Shown piece by piece: positions 24,081 to 37,368 of a DNA stretch of 64,000 bases; the first letter of the stretch is position 1, and every line of letters begins with the position of its first letter. Made by a program: the position numbers and the translations under genes. The notes beneath the pieces were generated by a model. It saw nothing but the letters and a program-made list of their open reading frames with translations, did no database searches and was not told the DNA's origin. Source of the stretch: Corylus avellana. Lineage: Eukaryota; Streptophyta; Magnoliopsida; Fagales; Betulaceae. The stretch covers positions 32,944,771 through 33,008,770 of the forward strand of contig NC_081543.1 of NCBI RefSeq assembly GCF_901000735.1, given 5' to 3'.

Positions 24081-24252
24081 AATGTTATTTAATAGACTAC
24101 TATACGACTAACATACAACTAGGATAATGTGGCAATAAAAACCCTTATTTGGATTAACAATTGCTTTGTAAAAAGAAAAATCAATGGCCGATTTTCATTG
24201 TCATGTTATTCAAATTATATGACCGTCGTATAACAGTCTATTAAATAACATT
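24081..24252. repeat. Foldback MITE, 172 bp
   Basis: The inverted ends AATGTTATTTAATAGAC and GTCTATTAAATAACATT match apart from a one-base slip; pairing extends further (TATACGAC/GTCGTATA). The centre is not coding. Confidence 0.7.
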
Positions 24253-24393
24253 ACTTCTTCAAAATTCCCAAGTGAATAACTTGGACAAGCCCATCATACC
24301 AAACAGCAGTAGAGCAACCCTTCCCTAAATCCTTTGTGAAAATTTTAAAGTACCAGAATGGAAGGGGATTTGACCTAAAAAATAGACCTTCCA

Positions 24394-24396
<3 letters not shown>

Positions 24397-24444
<48 letters not shown>
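24397..24444. repeat. (AT)n microsatellite
   Basis: A 48-base alternating AT run. Other long AT runs are at 28150-28179, 34434-34464, 40806-40835, 51682-51728, 52130-52161, 54456-54492 and 55017-55052. Confidence 0.9.
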
Positions 24445-24447
<3 letters not shown>

Positions 24448-25364
24448 CCTCCCATCGATCATAGACGCCATTAATACTTGTCTTTAACACCAGGGTTGCT
24501 TCACAACATCCTTAAATATTATTAATTAGGTCAGATGTGGATAAGTCTATGAATCCACGAAAGAACAGTTAGGGCTTGTAAATTGCTTGCTCCACAATAC
24601 TTGTCGAGCTTCCTGTCTTTCTCTAGAATTATGTAGCTGCTACAAACAACATGCAAACTGCTGTCTATTTAGTCTTTTCTCTGTATTTCCCTACAAACAA
24701 CATGCAAACTGCTGTCGGGCTTTCTAACGTTCTCTGTCATTCACCTCTGTTAATCACACGTTTCAAACTCTCCACAGATGGTCTCTGGGGTTAGGGCTCC
24801 ACCGATCAGGCGATCACATGTTTTTGAGTACTACTTCTCTATCTATCTAGCTAGCTACTCCTTAAAAATGTGGTATATAACATTAATGGTGAGGTTGCCA
24901 AACAATCAATCTGTTCAAAAGGAGCGGTATATATATATATGCTGGTTGAAGGGTTTTTTTTTTTTGTTGGTTTTTTGCGAATCTGTTGCTTCGACATCTT
25001 AGAATTATTGTATTTTGTTCATCCCTTTTAAAAACAGATAATCAGGTTTAATACTAACTACTTTGTTAATTATAACGAAATTTAAGTATTAGGTGGAAAT
25101 TAATACTCTTACATTTTTTGCTCTTTTTGTCCAACTTTTCCTAAATTGTTTTCATTAAATTGAATTATTATTATTTTTAGATAAACATAGCTTGATACCC
25201 CTTAGTCTTGTTGTAATGACCCAAGAAAAAAACTCTAATGACATCCACGTTATACTAGTCAATTTAAAACTTCCCTAAAATTTCTTATAAAGCCTAGTTT
25301 CACCATGTGAGACTTAACATGACTTGGCCCTGACGAAGACATCAGAAGTTTAAGAGAGGAAATT

Positions 25365-26654
25365 TGTAACACCCCGATCCATCCCATATTAGGAAGATTA
25401 GGAGTAGCCCACATAGATTTGATGGGTTTATAAAGATAGTTATAAATGCTAACTTCTACATTGCTTAGTTACTAGGTAAAACTGAATTTTATAAGAAATT
25501 CTAGGGTAGGGAAGCTCCAAATTAACTAGTCCATTTGAGATAATAGCATAGATGTGGCTAGTACTTTTCTCTGAGTCATTAGAGCACTAACAACAGCTTC
25601 TCAACCATTTTTCCTCAATTTAAGGAATAAAACTACTTTTTGATTCCTTATAAAAAAAACATTTCACAATAGATTCCCTTATTTTTCCTTATATGAATTA
25701 AATATTATTTCTTTTTATCATTGCAACTAATGAGAGAAGAGAGAGGCGGGAGAGAGGCCGGAGAGAGAATTGTTAGGACATGTGAAGGAGAGAGGAGAGA
25801 GAATTATTTGTTTATAATTTAATAAAGCATTGGGCTTTTTATGCCCTTTGATGTTGGCTAAATTTAGGGTTTCTGATGTAGGTGATTTTTTTTTTTTTTT
25901 TTTTTTTGAGATTTTTCTTAAACATATGGAAGGGAATGGGCTATAAGGAGTTTGCTGCCTTTCCAACAAATTTTCCTCAATTTAGGGAATAAAACTACTT
26001 TTTGATTCCCTATAAAAAAACACCTCACAATAAATTCCCTTATTTTTCCATATATGAATTAAATATTATTTCTTTTTATCATTGTAACCAATGAGAGAGG
26101 AGAGAGGAGAAAGAATTGTTGGAACATGTCAGGAAAAGAGGAGAGAGAATCAATTTTTTATAATTTAATAATGCATTGGGAATTTACAGTGTTTCCCAAT
26201 GCATTGGGAAACACTGTAGATGCTCTTTGATGTTGGTATATTTAAGGCTTCTGATGTGGATGTGTTTTTGTGATTTTTTTGAGATTTTTCCTAAACATTG
26301 GGAAGGGAATGGGCTATAAGGAGTATGCTGCTAGTGCTCTTATAAATGGTATCAAAGCCACATAGTAACACCAAGCCATGAGGTACTAGAGCACTACATG
26401 GTATGACCCTAACGAGGATGTTAGGAGTTTAAGAATGAGAGTTTGTAATACCTTGGTCCCATATTGGGAAGATGAGGAGTAGTCCACATAGAGTAAGTGG
26501 TCTATAAAGTTAGTCATAAGTGCTATGTCTTATATTGCCTAGTTATTAAGTAAAATTGGGCATTACAAAAATTCTAGAAAAGTTTCAAATTGATCAATCA
26601 TTTTAGGATGATATCGTAGATGTGACTAGTATTTTTTTTTTGAGTCATTGTACA
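25365..26654 (+). mobile_element. Small LTR retrotransposon (TRIM/SMART-like) interrupted by a MITE
   Basis: The LTRs, 25365-25581 (continuing 26343-26346 beyond the MITE) and 26444-26654, begin TGTAACACC/TGTAATACC and share the run CCCATATTxGGAAGATxAGGAGTAG (x marks variable bases) and the end GAGTCATT. The primer-binding site TGGTATCAAAGCCA (26347 on), complementary to initiator-Met tRNA, follows the 5' LTR. The internal region is under 100 bases and non-coding. Sequence at 25240-25300 includes a reverse-complement fragment of the same LTR, so the locus was rearranged. Confidence 0.75.
25582..26339. mobile_element. PIF/Harbinger-type MITE, 758 bp, internally duplicated
   Basis: The ends GAGCACTAACAACAGC and the complement of GCTGCTAGTGCTC are inverted. 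A TTA trinucleotide flanks each side (25579-25581 and 26340-26342), the Harbinger TSD. The interior holds two diverged tandem copies of one block: TTTTCCTCAATTTAAGGAAT near 25610 and TTTTCCTCAATTTAGGGAAT near 25970. It sits in the 3' end of an LTR. Confidence 0.75.
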
Positions 26655-28148
26655 CTTGTCAAACTATGAGCAAAGGATCTAACTTAGGCGCTCTACAAAA
26701 AATTATAGAAAATCTTTTGTAGTTTTTTAACAATTTACTTTCATTCTCTTTTTCTTTCTCACGAAAAAACTTTGAATTAAATATAAACCGTTGAAAAAAA
26801 CTAAAAAAGATCTCATGTAGTTTTTTTCTTTTTTAAGAACACGTAAGCCAAATCCATCATTCAATACTCATCTTGATTAATTTTGTAAGGACATATTTTT
26901 TTCTCTAACCCAGTTTAAAAAAGGATTAGGCATAGGTGTTGTAAAAAACAAAACTATGGCACCTATGCTATAGTTACTTCAACTGTTTGGATTTAATTTC
27001 AAGTGTTTTTTTGAGAAAAAAGAGAAATTCAAATGAAATATGGACTCTTTAAAAACTACAATATAGGTGTTGTAGCCAAATCCTTAATTATGGCAGGTCA
27101 GAAATATATGTTTTTCTAATATAATTTTTTTTAACTCTACTAAAAAAGCATGAATGTACTTTTCACATAGTTAAGGAACACATAACAATTTTATAAGATG
27201 GGTTGAAGGAAAAATTTCTTTTAGCCCTGTTTAGAGGAAACTCTGTACATTCTTATAATACTATAGAAAACGAGTAATGCTAAAACTCTATAATGTGACG
27301 TGGCTTTTAAAATTGAAAATAAATCAAAATTCAAAAAAGGTAATTTCAAATTTAATGGTGATTTTAAAAGCTAAATTACATTTAGGATAACACAAGGAAA
27401 ACTCTAGTCCTCTTTCTAACTTTACTCCTAAAAGAACATATGAACGGTTTTAATAGATTTGAATCAGAAGAAAGCCCAAAATGAGAATGTTGTTGGTGAT
27501 TACTGATTAGACCAAGGAGATCATGTAAAAGAAAGAAATGGAATATTAGAATGGTATTCAATCAATCGGTCACCCTTATAATGTGGGACACTTCAATGTA
27601 ATGAAGTAGAAGAGTAATTGAAAACTTAAAGGAACAAAAGGAGGAGCTATTGTCGCACAATAGTTGATGAGAAGTTGCAATTATCTTTTGACAGAAAATA
27701 AACAGAACTCATTATATACTGACAGAAAGTTGGACACATATCAGTACGTGCAATTAATTTTTAATTCTAAGATTTGTGTGCAAGTTGGATTGGCCATGAT
27801 ACCATGGCCCATCACCATCTCCGGGTATATATATATAGCACTATTTTAATTAAATTTTAGAAAAAAACAAATTGTCAATTATATTCTCACTAACCTGACA
27901 CACCCTTTCTCATTTTTACTCTGTAATTATTCTCACCCCCGATTTTTGTTTCCATTTTCCCTTCATGGATTACAACTTTTGGTAGATTTCTACAAGATGA
28001 ACCGTGTCCGATTCTATATTCGACGCGGTGGCTAATTCTAATACTAAATGACACAAGCTTCAAACAAGATTCATTGTTAAAAACCGAGTTGTAAAAAAGA
28101 AGTACCTAAAAGCCAATATAGATAAACATGATTAACATTACAATTAAG

Positions 28149-28181
<33 letters not shown>

Positions 28182-31020
28182 TTCTACTAGGATCTTAGCC
28201 AGCTAGTTTGACTCTCACATGCATATATCTATATATTCTTTTCTTTTGAGTGCTGGGGTGGGAAGCCATGCATGACCTAAAATTTATACACCAAGTGTGG
28301 CGATTGTAACTAGCAGCATTTGTCTTAAATTTGTTTTTCTATTATATTCTATCATTATTTTCACTTCTTTTTACACAATTTTTTCACATTTTTATATTGC
28401 TTTTAAAACCACCAATATTACAATTATTCAATGGTGGTTTTAAAAGCCACCTATGAATGTGAAAAAATTGTATAAAGAAAAACTCTGTTCTTGTTCTGTT
28501 TTGTGGGAAAATCTTTTTCGTACTGCGTCACTAAGCCTTAATATATAAGTAATGCTACACACATTCCTACTTTTTTACAACCATTTTTTTCACACCCATA
28601 TAAGTGGCTTCTAAAACCATTGAATTAAAATCTAATAAAGATTCATCCCAAATTTAATGGTGGTTCTGAAAGTAAGAATTAGTGTATGGTAGCATTATTT
28701 TTCTAATATATTCTTCTCCATAATCAATGCATTACATCGGTTCTCATAGTCGACTAATTAAGTAGACTATTTACTCCTAGTACTTATAGGGTTCTCATGA
28801 ACATTGGAAGCTTAATCACAAGATTAATTAAGCATCTTAAGACAAACAATGGAAGATCGATCTAGTAGTTGAAATTATAAAGGAGGGCCTAATTAATATT
28901 GACTCTTGTGTGATGAACGTACATAGGCTAGATGAGAGTACTGATAAATGATCCTAAAATCTTAAAAGAATCAGCAATATCCGGAGCCAATTAAATGGAT
29001 GCCAGTACAAAAACCTAATAGTAGACAGGGAAATGATATATATTTCTATGCTCAAATTGTTGCTTCTGAATCTATACTACATATATATCCTGTCTCACAC
29101 GTAATTAAGATGAATATATCTCACTAATACTCTTAGGTTTGGAAATAAAACCACCCTATTTGAAAAGATGGACTAATTTATTGAGGAAATCGAGGAAAAT
29201 CTGGCATTGGGTCAAAGATATTATGTAATTATTGAAAAGATCTAAGTGGAATCCAATGATATTAAGGTTAATAATCAAACTACTACATTATGGAGATGTG
29301 GGACGTCACATGCATTACATTGGTGGGGAATGCCACTTGGATCGAATCTGCTAGAAATAAATATGTCTCAACCATTCTTTGTTTTTTTCTTTACACTAAT
29401 TAATACTCGATGGACTCATATATATATATATATATATATAATTAACATATTGTGCATCCTTGCTCATTCATATATATATATATATATAATTAATGATTAA
29501 TTTGGAAACGAAAAGGCATCCTTGTATTCACTAAAACATGCAACCAAAAGTTCTTCAAATGTATGAAAAATAGATACGTACATACATTCACATAGCAAAA
29601 CATTGAAGGATTATTGCAAAATGAAATATGTTTATGCATCAATGAACATAAAACTTGGGAGATAATTTATGGTATATATAAGCTTACAATAATATTTCAT
29701 AGTGGACTCATTACTTACAAAAAGACGTGGATAAAAGAGAGGAACTTACCAGATCATTTTAGTTTTCCCCCCACTAACTTCAAGCTATAATTGTCATGCA
29801 AACAATAAATACAGTGCCGGAGCCATAGAAAACATCAAAGAGCTTGATCCAAGGAAAGAGTTGATCAATATTGCAATCTCCAGTACAATAGAGCTTCAAA
29901 ACACAGTGATGATGATTCAGGAATTTGAATTAATTATTTAGGAAGAACGAACCTGAAGGGTCAGAAATTCCAAATTGAATTGGTAAATATATGAATAATC
30001 TGGTGCGTGAATGAGAGTAAGTAATGAAACAATATTTGCCAATAATATTTAATTTTGACGTAGCTAGTGTTGTGCATGTGCATGGTATATATAGTTATGA
30101 TGCTTTTAGAAATGATTTCATAAATATGATAAAATTGATATATACTAATTAATCATAAAAGAAGTTATTCAAAAACTCATCCCTAATACAATTATACACG
30201 CAATATATATGGTCGGGCCAAGCAAATATAATAGGACGATTAGCACTAATCTGATGCAGACAAGGCGAGCTGATTTATGTACAAATGTCAATTGCATAGA
30301 GCTAGCATTACTGAAGAAAAGGACATTCATATATATATAATGGGAGAATTAAAAAAAAGACAAAAGAAAAAAATTAATATTGTAAATGAGAGCCAGCTGA
30401 CAACAAAGTGAACAGGCATTTTGGTTTATCCTAGTGTCCTGATCATCACCAGATCTTCAATTACAACCTTTTACTAAGATTATATATGCCAGGAAAACAT
30501 ATACCTTAATTACACAAGTGTTTCATAAGATCGAGCAGGATTCTAAAGAAACATACAAAAAAGCAATCGTGTGAATCTTGAGAAAAGCTGCAAATTGTGC
30601 ATGAGAGGGAAAGAGAGAGAGAGAGAGAGAACTTCCCATTATGATCATCACTGTCACAGATGTTAAGGTAAAGTTAGAAAGCACTGTTATAATGTCATTT
30701 CGATTAAAGCAAGAACTATGCAAATTAGGGTTTAAAAGCCATGGCCTAGGGTTTATTAGCCTGAAAATCTTAGAAGAATATATATATATATACACACTGT
30801 AGCCAACAAATTTTATCTTATTCTTTTCTACTTGGTGATTTTTTTTATTTTTTTTTTCATTTTCCATTGAATTAAACTAATTAATGAGCTTCCCAAGTGT
30901 TTAATCATGCCCTATATCATCATATCATGTGATGAAGTGGAATTTTTTGCACTATTTTTAGATCCAATTTGGAAACAAAGTAAAAGGAAATTAAATTAAT
31001 TAAATTAAATTACCATTTTG
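26655..31020. other. Long intergenic stretch, no gene recognised
   Basis: About 4.4 kb of A+T-rich DNA with AT microsatellites (28150-28179, 29418-29440, 29470-29488), a GA run (30612-30630) and MITEs of the 22898 family. Frames such as the one at 30523-30867 (-) are low-complexity and show no known domain. The last kilobase is the 3' flank of the ALOG gene. Confidence 0.5.
28547..28702. repeat. Foldback MITE, GAGTAATACTACACATA family
   Basis: AAGTAATGCTACACACATTC near the left end pairs with ATGGTAGCATTATTTTT at the right. The interior has the same GTGGCTTxTAAAACCATT core (x variable) as 22898-23058. Confidence 0.5.
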
Positions 31021-31028
31021 TTCCCAGA

Positions 31029-31601
31029 TTACTGCGCAGGAAAGCTGGAGTTATCATCGTTGCCCTTAACTGGAGTTCTCTTCTTCTTTTTCTTCTTATA
31101 AGGGATGCCACGAGCCTTGGCCTGGGAGTCCCTCACCTCGCGCAAGTAAACCCGGATAGCACCGCTTGCGAACGGGTTCGTCTCCGGCAGGCCGCCGTTC
31201 TCTTCATAGGCGGCTCGAAGGCGGCCGATGAGGGCGTCTAGGCTGCCCCATGCTTGTCTAAGCGGGCAAATGCAAGGCCCAGGCGGTTCGGGCTGCCCGA
31301 AGAACACACAACCTTGTAAGTGCACCTTAGTCTTTCCGAACTGATCTAGGTATCTCAGGAAATCCAGCACATGGTTGGAGTTGCACTGCGAAAGCGCCAC
31401 CGGTGGCCTTTGGTTCCTCAGGTACTGCCCGAACGTGTTCCAGTCCCGCCGCTTCTGCGATTCGTACCGGCTCAACGGAGGTGGCTGCTGCTGATGATCA
31501 TGATGATCACCGCCAACACCAGCACTAGCACCAACACCAACACCAGTAGCGGAAGATCTTGACGATCCTTCTGCAACATCTTTTCCTTTGTTGTTTGACA
31601 T
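31029..31601 (-). CDS. LSH: ALOG-domain protein, LIGHT-DEPENDENT SHORT HYPOCOTYLS (LSH) family
   Basis: One exon of 190 residues, the usual size for LSH proteins. Residues 1-43 are a variable Ser/Gly/His/Gln-rich leader. The ALOG domain runs from about 44 ([20 protein letters not shown]) to 168 (ARGIPY). It includes the zinc-ribbon-like insert with H94, C98, C110 and C112, and the block [21 protein letters not shown] nuclear localisation signal of Lys/Arg (169-175) follows, then a short tail. Family knowledge: ALOG proteins are nuclear, DNA-binding regulators of organ boundaries, meristem and inflorescence development. The short C-terminus and NLS resemble the LSH10-type subgroup, but I cannot assign an orthologue. 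The nearest neighbours are several kb away on both sides. Confidence 0.95.
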   Translation of the reverse strand: MSNNKGKDVAEGSSRSSATGVGVGASAGVGGDHHDHQQQPPPLSRYESQKRRDWNTFGQYLRNQRPPVALSQCNSNHVLDFLRYLDQFGKTKVHLQGCVFFGQPEPPGPCICPLRQAWGSLDALIGRLRAAYEENGGLPETNPFASGAIRVYLREVRDSQAKARGIPYKKKKKKRTPVKGNDDNSSFPAQ

Positions 31602-31619
31602 GATCAGCTCTAGCTTGCT

Positions 31620-34430
31620 AGCTGGGGAATAATTTTTTTTTTTTTTTTCTAATAGTCTCCTTTTTCCTGGTTTTCCCTGCAGGAAAGAGAGGAATTGTAA
31701 GAAAGAAACAGAAACAGAAGAAAGTTTTAATTAGTGGGTGAAAAACAATTGAAAATCACATCATGGATCTACTGAGTAGACACGGTATGGGTCCTATTAA
31801 AGTGCTTTAGCTCATCTTTTTCTTCCTCTCTCACATTATTTTCTTGCTTTAATTGTACCTATTAGCCTTAAGTATACTTCTTTATTATTTTTTATTTTTT
31901 TGATTTTTTTGATTTTTCTTCCATCATCCAAGCAATCATCATCGAGTACACTAGCGTAAATCTCTACTGTGCTGGCCGTGGCTTGGTAACCACTGCTAAA
32001 TAACCCGAGTTAGAAGTGTGGATTGCTCACGGAGTTACCAATTTGGGAAGGAAATATCTAGGGCCTAGATTCCTTATCCTATATATAGATCCCTAATATA
32101 GTATATATTTGAAATGTTATATTATATTTCGCTCAAATAATTAGTATATTTCACTCATTTGAGTCCTGCATATGGCCCACAAATTTAATGGTAATTTTAA
32201 AAAATTAAATGATGAAATAAATAAATATATATATATATATATATATAATAAAATGATGTACCTTTTACCCTAGGAGAGGATTATATGATCATATATAGTG
32301 CTGGTACTCTAGAGTAGAGAGCACAACAAAAGAGAATTTACTTTAATAAAAACCTGAAGATCGAGCTGGAAAAGTATATATATACATATAGGAGAGGAAG
32401 GTTCTGATTTAGTGTAAGAAATCTGTTTTTACTTTAATTAAAAATAAAGAATATTGGTTCCTTTTCCTTGCTGGAAAAGAAATGAAGAATGAAGAATGAG
32501 CCCAAATAGTCACAAGAGTGATGTTTACTGAAGTGGGATCATTAATTTCTACGAATTTTATTTATCATTAAAAGGCATATATATTGACTGTAATTGCAGA
32601 CATTTGTGTTTGAGGATTCGGTACTTTTGGTGCCTTGTTGGTCGCATTTCAGCAAGGCATATGGTGGTGAAACAAGTATGCTTTTCTATTATCTTACAAT
32701 GAGTAGCAAATTAAGGCCCTGAAAACATTTTCAAGTTGAACAGGAAAACTTATTGTTAAAAAAAATTAAAATGTTTTTTTCAAAAAAAAAAAAAAAAAAA
32801 AAAATTGTAAACCACTTTTCCAATTTGAACTTTTTTTTCTTGCACATACACTCTCTCACAGTTCATTCTTCACTGCCGAAAACTGTTGCCGCGCGGCCAT
32901 TGCCGGAGGTCGGCGAAAATACCAACGATTGCCGTCAGAGGTTGCCAAAAACCTCCACTAACCACCATCGAAGCTCGCTGGAAACCGCTGAAGGTTGTTG
33001 GAAACTTTTTTTAACAATGTCGTATCGTTAAAAAAATCCTATTTGGTCCTGGATGTGCGCATGCCCAGGACACAATTAAGCCAAGTCGGTCTATCAATAA
33101 ATAATATTATGTAAAGTCCATTAACTCCCACAAAAAATAAGATCCTAATTCGTCATTTCAAACCACTCGATCAATTCTCAAAAATTGGTGCAAATATGGC
33201 CGTCTAATTGATGATTACCAGGCTATGCTAAATTGTTTACAAAACTGAAAAGTGTACCATGTAGGAGAGAGGAAAATAGGGTAGCTCATAAACTAGCTAG
33301 CCAATGAAGCATGCACTTTTTCTTACAAATGAACTACTCTATATTGCTCAGGAAGCCCCTCACTGTATTCTTGACATTGTAACTGCTAATCGCAGTTGTT
33401 AGTATTTTCTAGTAACGAAAGATTGCAAGACTAATTAAAAAATAATAATAATAAATAATAAATAGAAAATTCTGGCAATGCCTCATTTCAAACTTTCACC
33501 ACAAAAATCAGTGATGATGGCCTCATCTTTTGCAATAGTTGCAGCTTAGATCTAGTTGGTCCAAATATTACAAAGATTTAATCATTAAAAACCCAATCCT
33601 AAACTCCTAGCTAGGTTGAGCAATTTGATTTTGACTCATAGATGGGTGGAAAGGTAGGCACATACATTAATATTCTAGATGAGTTGGTTGACCCTATAAC
33701 ATTTTCCCTAATTATACTAAACACCAATAACATAACATAATACAAAAGAATTTTACAAACTTTTATCCAATACCCTTTATTGTCACAGGAAGCCTAAACA
33801 AAATCAGTGCCAGCTGCATCACTAGCACTAGGCTGTCATTGTTTACTCATCACCTTTCCCTATCCGTAACTTCTCTCAATGTGAAACCCACCACCTTCAA
33901 GACCGACCACATTCGCACTGCTAATAATGCTTTGTGATACTAAATATACTCCTATGTAACACTACTGTTGCTAGCTAGTGATGTTTTTGGTTGTTTCCTT
34001 TCTGGTTTCCTTTATCCTTCCTAACTTTTGGACTTTCATCCAAACTTGCATATATGCCATATGATATCAGAAACTCACTCTTTCAATCTGTTGCCAAATT
34101 CATAGCCAACACACCAATTTCTTCTCGGCTGCATGTTATTTTGTTTTGGGCTTTCATGTTCTTCATTGTTGAAGGTAGCTAGTAGAGTGATAATAATGGC
34201 CCAACAGACCAATATATTCTCTCTAGGACTTGATCAGCTAGTTATTAGCTTTCAAATATTTGGAAGACTTCGAAGAACTAATGTCCAATTTCAAATATTG
34301 GTTAATTAGCTTCGTAGGTTGGTTGAGTTTTAAGTTATGATTGTAAGAGTTGAATTTATTGTTTTACCCTTTTTACCATGGTAATTAATATTGTCGTTGT
34401 TAGAGCACTAGTAACAGACTCTTTATATCG

Positions 34431-34467
<37 letters not shown>

Positions 34468-34700
34468 CTCTAAACGTAGAAAAACTCTTTAAAAGCTCCA
34501 TAAAATTAGACTCTTTTGGCGTACTTTAAACCAAAGGAAACTCGAGGAAAGCAAAAGTGACACCTAGATACCATTAAAAAACAAACATTTATATTTCCTC
34601 TCTTTTTCTTAAGCATTAATTTAATATATATATTTAAAGGGTACATAGAGATGATAAAGGAAAACTATTATAGTGCTTATTTAAAAAAAAAAAAGAAAGC
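31620..34700. other. Upstream region of the ALOG gene and intergenic DNA
   Basis: The first few hundred bases upstream of the minus-strand ATG hold a poly-T tract and CT/GA-rich sequence and probably contain its 5' UTR and promoter; no single TATA box stands out. Further out there are AT repeats (34434-34464), a poly-A run (32780-32803) and no credible gene. Confidence 0.45.
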
Positions 34701-34710
34701 AAAAAATAAA

Positions 34711-34850
34711 TTAGGATCCTCTCCAATTCATTTGAACATGAGAGTATCCAGTTAGTTATATTTGAGGAATATTTTTGTCTCCCAAAAAGTGAAATACAAA
34801 ATTACCCATCAAATATAACTAACTAAATACTCTTCGGTTCCTCCAAACTT
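34711..34850. repeat. MITE relative with GGATCCTCTC end
   Basis: Starts AGGATCCTCTCCAATTCATT and ends with a diverged inverse (CTTCGGTTCCTCC); inner arms AGTTAGTTATATTTGA and TCAAATATAACTAACT are perfect inverted partners. Confidence 0.55.
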
Positions 34851-35513
34851 TTCAAATGTCTTCTAACATGTTTGAGTTTCTCAAAAATTAATGTTTGAAT
34901 TCCTAAGTTAGTATAAAGATAATAAATAATTGTTAAAAATGCTAAAAATACATGTTTATTTCACATGTTAAAAAACACTTGACAATGTTTATTAGACCTG
35001 ATTAGAGAAATTTTCACCAAATTGATTTTTTACGAAATTTTTGCCCAAAAGTTTAATGCTTTTGCAAATTACTATGTGAGCATAAGGATTTAGTGGTACT
35101 AATTAAATAATATGACGTGTGGCAATCACCAAACCTAAAGGTAATCTCTTGGGATATGCGTCGTGATATGATAATTAAAGCGATCAGGGTGATTCATAGC
35201 TATCTTATAATAGTTCTTGTAATAGTAATATAGCGATTTCCTTTGGCTAATAATAATGTACCAAATATTCCCATAGTTAATTATATATGGATTTTTTAAA
35301 CACCATTAAATTTGGATGATTTTAAGTATAGCGTATGATAACGAAAGTGTTCGTAGCATTTCTCGAGCTATAATTGAAAAAAATAATGTTATTTTCACCA
35401 TTAATTTATGTAAGGTCTACCATAAGTCCACAAATCGAATAGTTAATTTGTAAGATGATATGAGAAAAATATAATAAAAATATTGGCACCAAGCATTTCT
35501 CATAATTATATAG

Positions 35514-35912
35514 GGATATAACTTCACTTAAGACCCATAAACTACTATGCACTTTGAGATAACCCTCCAAATTTGAAAAACTCTCAATTTCACTCCTTGA
35601 ACTTTCAATTTAATACAGTTGACTCTCCTCCGTCAATTTTTGCCATTAATTCCTCACGAAACCACTAAAAAGACCACATTATCCTTCAATTTTTTTAAAA
35701 AAATTTAATTTGAAATTAAAGGTAAATTTGGAATTTCATAAAATTTTTAGGGATATAAAGGTCATTTTATTACTTTTAGTGTCCAAAAATTGACCGAATG
35801 GGGTACATTGCATCAAATTGAAAGTTCAAAGGTTAAAATTGAGATTTTTTTAAATGTAGAAAGTCTTCTTAGAATGAGTGACAATTTAAAAGTCTTTAAG
35901 TGAAATATAGAA
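35514..35912. mobile_element. Degenerate MULE-like element
   Basis: The ends TTCACTTAAGAC and GTCTTTAAGTGAA are inverted. Longer arms pair (TTGAACTTTCAATTTAAT against ATCAAATTGAAAGTTCAA). About 400 bp with no coding capacity; the TSD is not resolved in the AT-rich flanks. Confidence 0.55.
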
Positions 35913-36184
35913 ATATTCAAATATAGTACCTAACAATTATCATTACTCAATTGAAAACTGCATAGGGTCTAGAGAGTAAGGACAAAAAATTGAAGCAAGC
36001 ATTGCACATGCATTATTGGAAAATGAAGGACCAACCTACGTAGCATGTATGCAATTAATGGCTCACTTTCTAGCACTAGGTTTAATTTGTTTGTTGGAGA
36101 ACATGCCATTATTTACGGCCTGATCATAAGGAGGCATAGGAGCCATGCTTTTTAAGGAAACACAACAGGATTCTCTGCTTCACC

Positions 36185-36355
36185 ATAGGGTGACCCAAAA
36201 TCTTTTAGTGGGGACTACGATCAGAATTTGCAATATGTATTGCACTTGGTGTGACAGCAGCATTCCAGTGTGTTCGGCATTGCGATTTAATCTTCAAGTG
36301 GAGACTACGATGACAATTTGCAATGTTGCACCTGGTGTGACAGCAGTCAGCATTA
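36185..36355. repeat. Diverged tandem duplication, unit about 95 bp
   Basis: TGGGGACTACGATCAGAATT...TGGTGTGACAGCAGC (first copy) is repeated as TGGAGACTACGATGACAATT...TGGTGTGACAGCAGT. A frame runs through both but shows no known domain. Confidence 0.6.
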
Positions 36356-36365
36356 CCGTAATTAA

Positions 36366-36852
36366 GAGTGCATTTGATTTTGCAATTTTACTGATAAAAA
36401 GTATACGGTTTTAAATCAAATCACATAATGTGTTTTTTTTTAAAAAAAAATACCAATTTGAAAATGTAAAAAATTTATATTTTTAAATCGTAAGCTGAGT
36501 ATGTTTTAAAAAACACATGATTTTAAATGCAAAAATGCGATTTAGGGTTCGTTTGGGCTTATGATTTCAAAAAGTGCCATTTAAAAATATAGGATTTGAA
36601 AACGTGATTTTTAAAAACCCAACTAAGCATTTGGCAAAATCGTTGTTTTGACCTTTAAAATCGCAGTTTAGCTTTTCAAATTATGCATTTTCAAAAAAAA
36701 AAAAAACACTTATTTATCTATGATTTAAAAACGTAGATTTTCTGCATTTTCAAATCTCAATTTTTTTAAAACGCAATCTCAAATAATCCATTCCTTTTGG
36801 TTTAAAATCTTGCATTTAATCTATGAAATCGCAATGTCAAACACACCCTTTG
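36366..36852. mobile_element. hAT-like MITE
   Basis: The ends AGTGCATTTGATTTTGCAAT and the complement of ATCGCAATGTCAAACACACCC form an imperfect inverted repeat. Inside, GGGTTCGTTTGGGCTTATGA may start a second nested member. Non-coding. Confidence 0.5.
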
Positions 36853-37368
36853 AAGCCAAACTATAATATTCTTAAACATTTAACTGGGTTTTTAAATCTG
36901 AAGAGATCCTAAAACGTTTGTTTGTAGTGTTCTTGGCCAAAAATTCTATAAGGTGTTCCTCATTTTTTTGTTGTTTGGTCCCTGAGAATTGATAGGAGAC
37001 AGGCGATTACAATAATTGAGAGGAAATCATGACACCTAAGCAGGTATTTATGTGCATTTAATATGTGAAAAAACTTTTGTGCCCAAGTTTTAAATTTGAT
37101 AATTAATTAGAAAAATATCAACATCATGATTCGATAGACAAATGATCGAGAGGTTAAATAATTGGGTAGGCCTAGGGGGAGAAAGGTAATCCAACTTTAT
37201 CATCCATAGCTAGGAGCGATTTGGGATCGGGCAAAATTGCATTATTAACGTATCAAAAAGTCTTATGCAACAAAATTATTGGATTTGCATATAAGGACAG
37301 CTGTCATCGTTAATAAGAACATGTTTTAATTTAGGATTTTTTTTTTTAGGGAAAAATTAATGATTTTA

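Noticed and set aside
30523..30867. 114-codon minus-strand frame downstream of the ALOG gene
   Set aside because: It includes translated AT and GA microsatellites and has no domain or coding-like composition.
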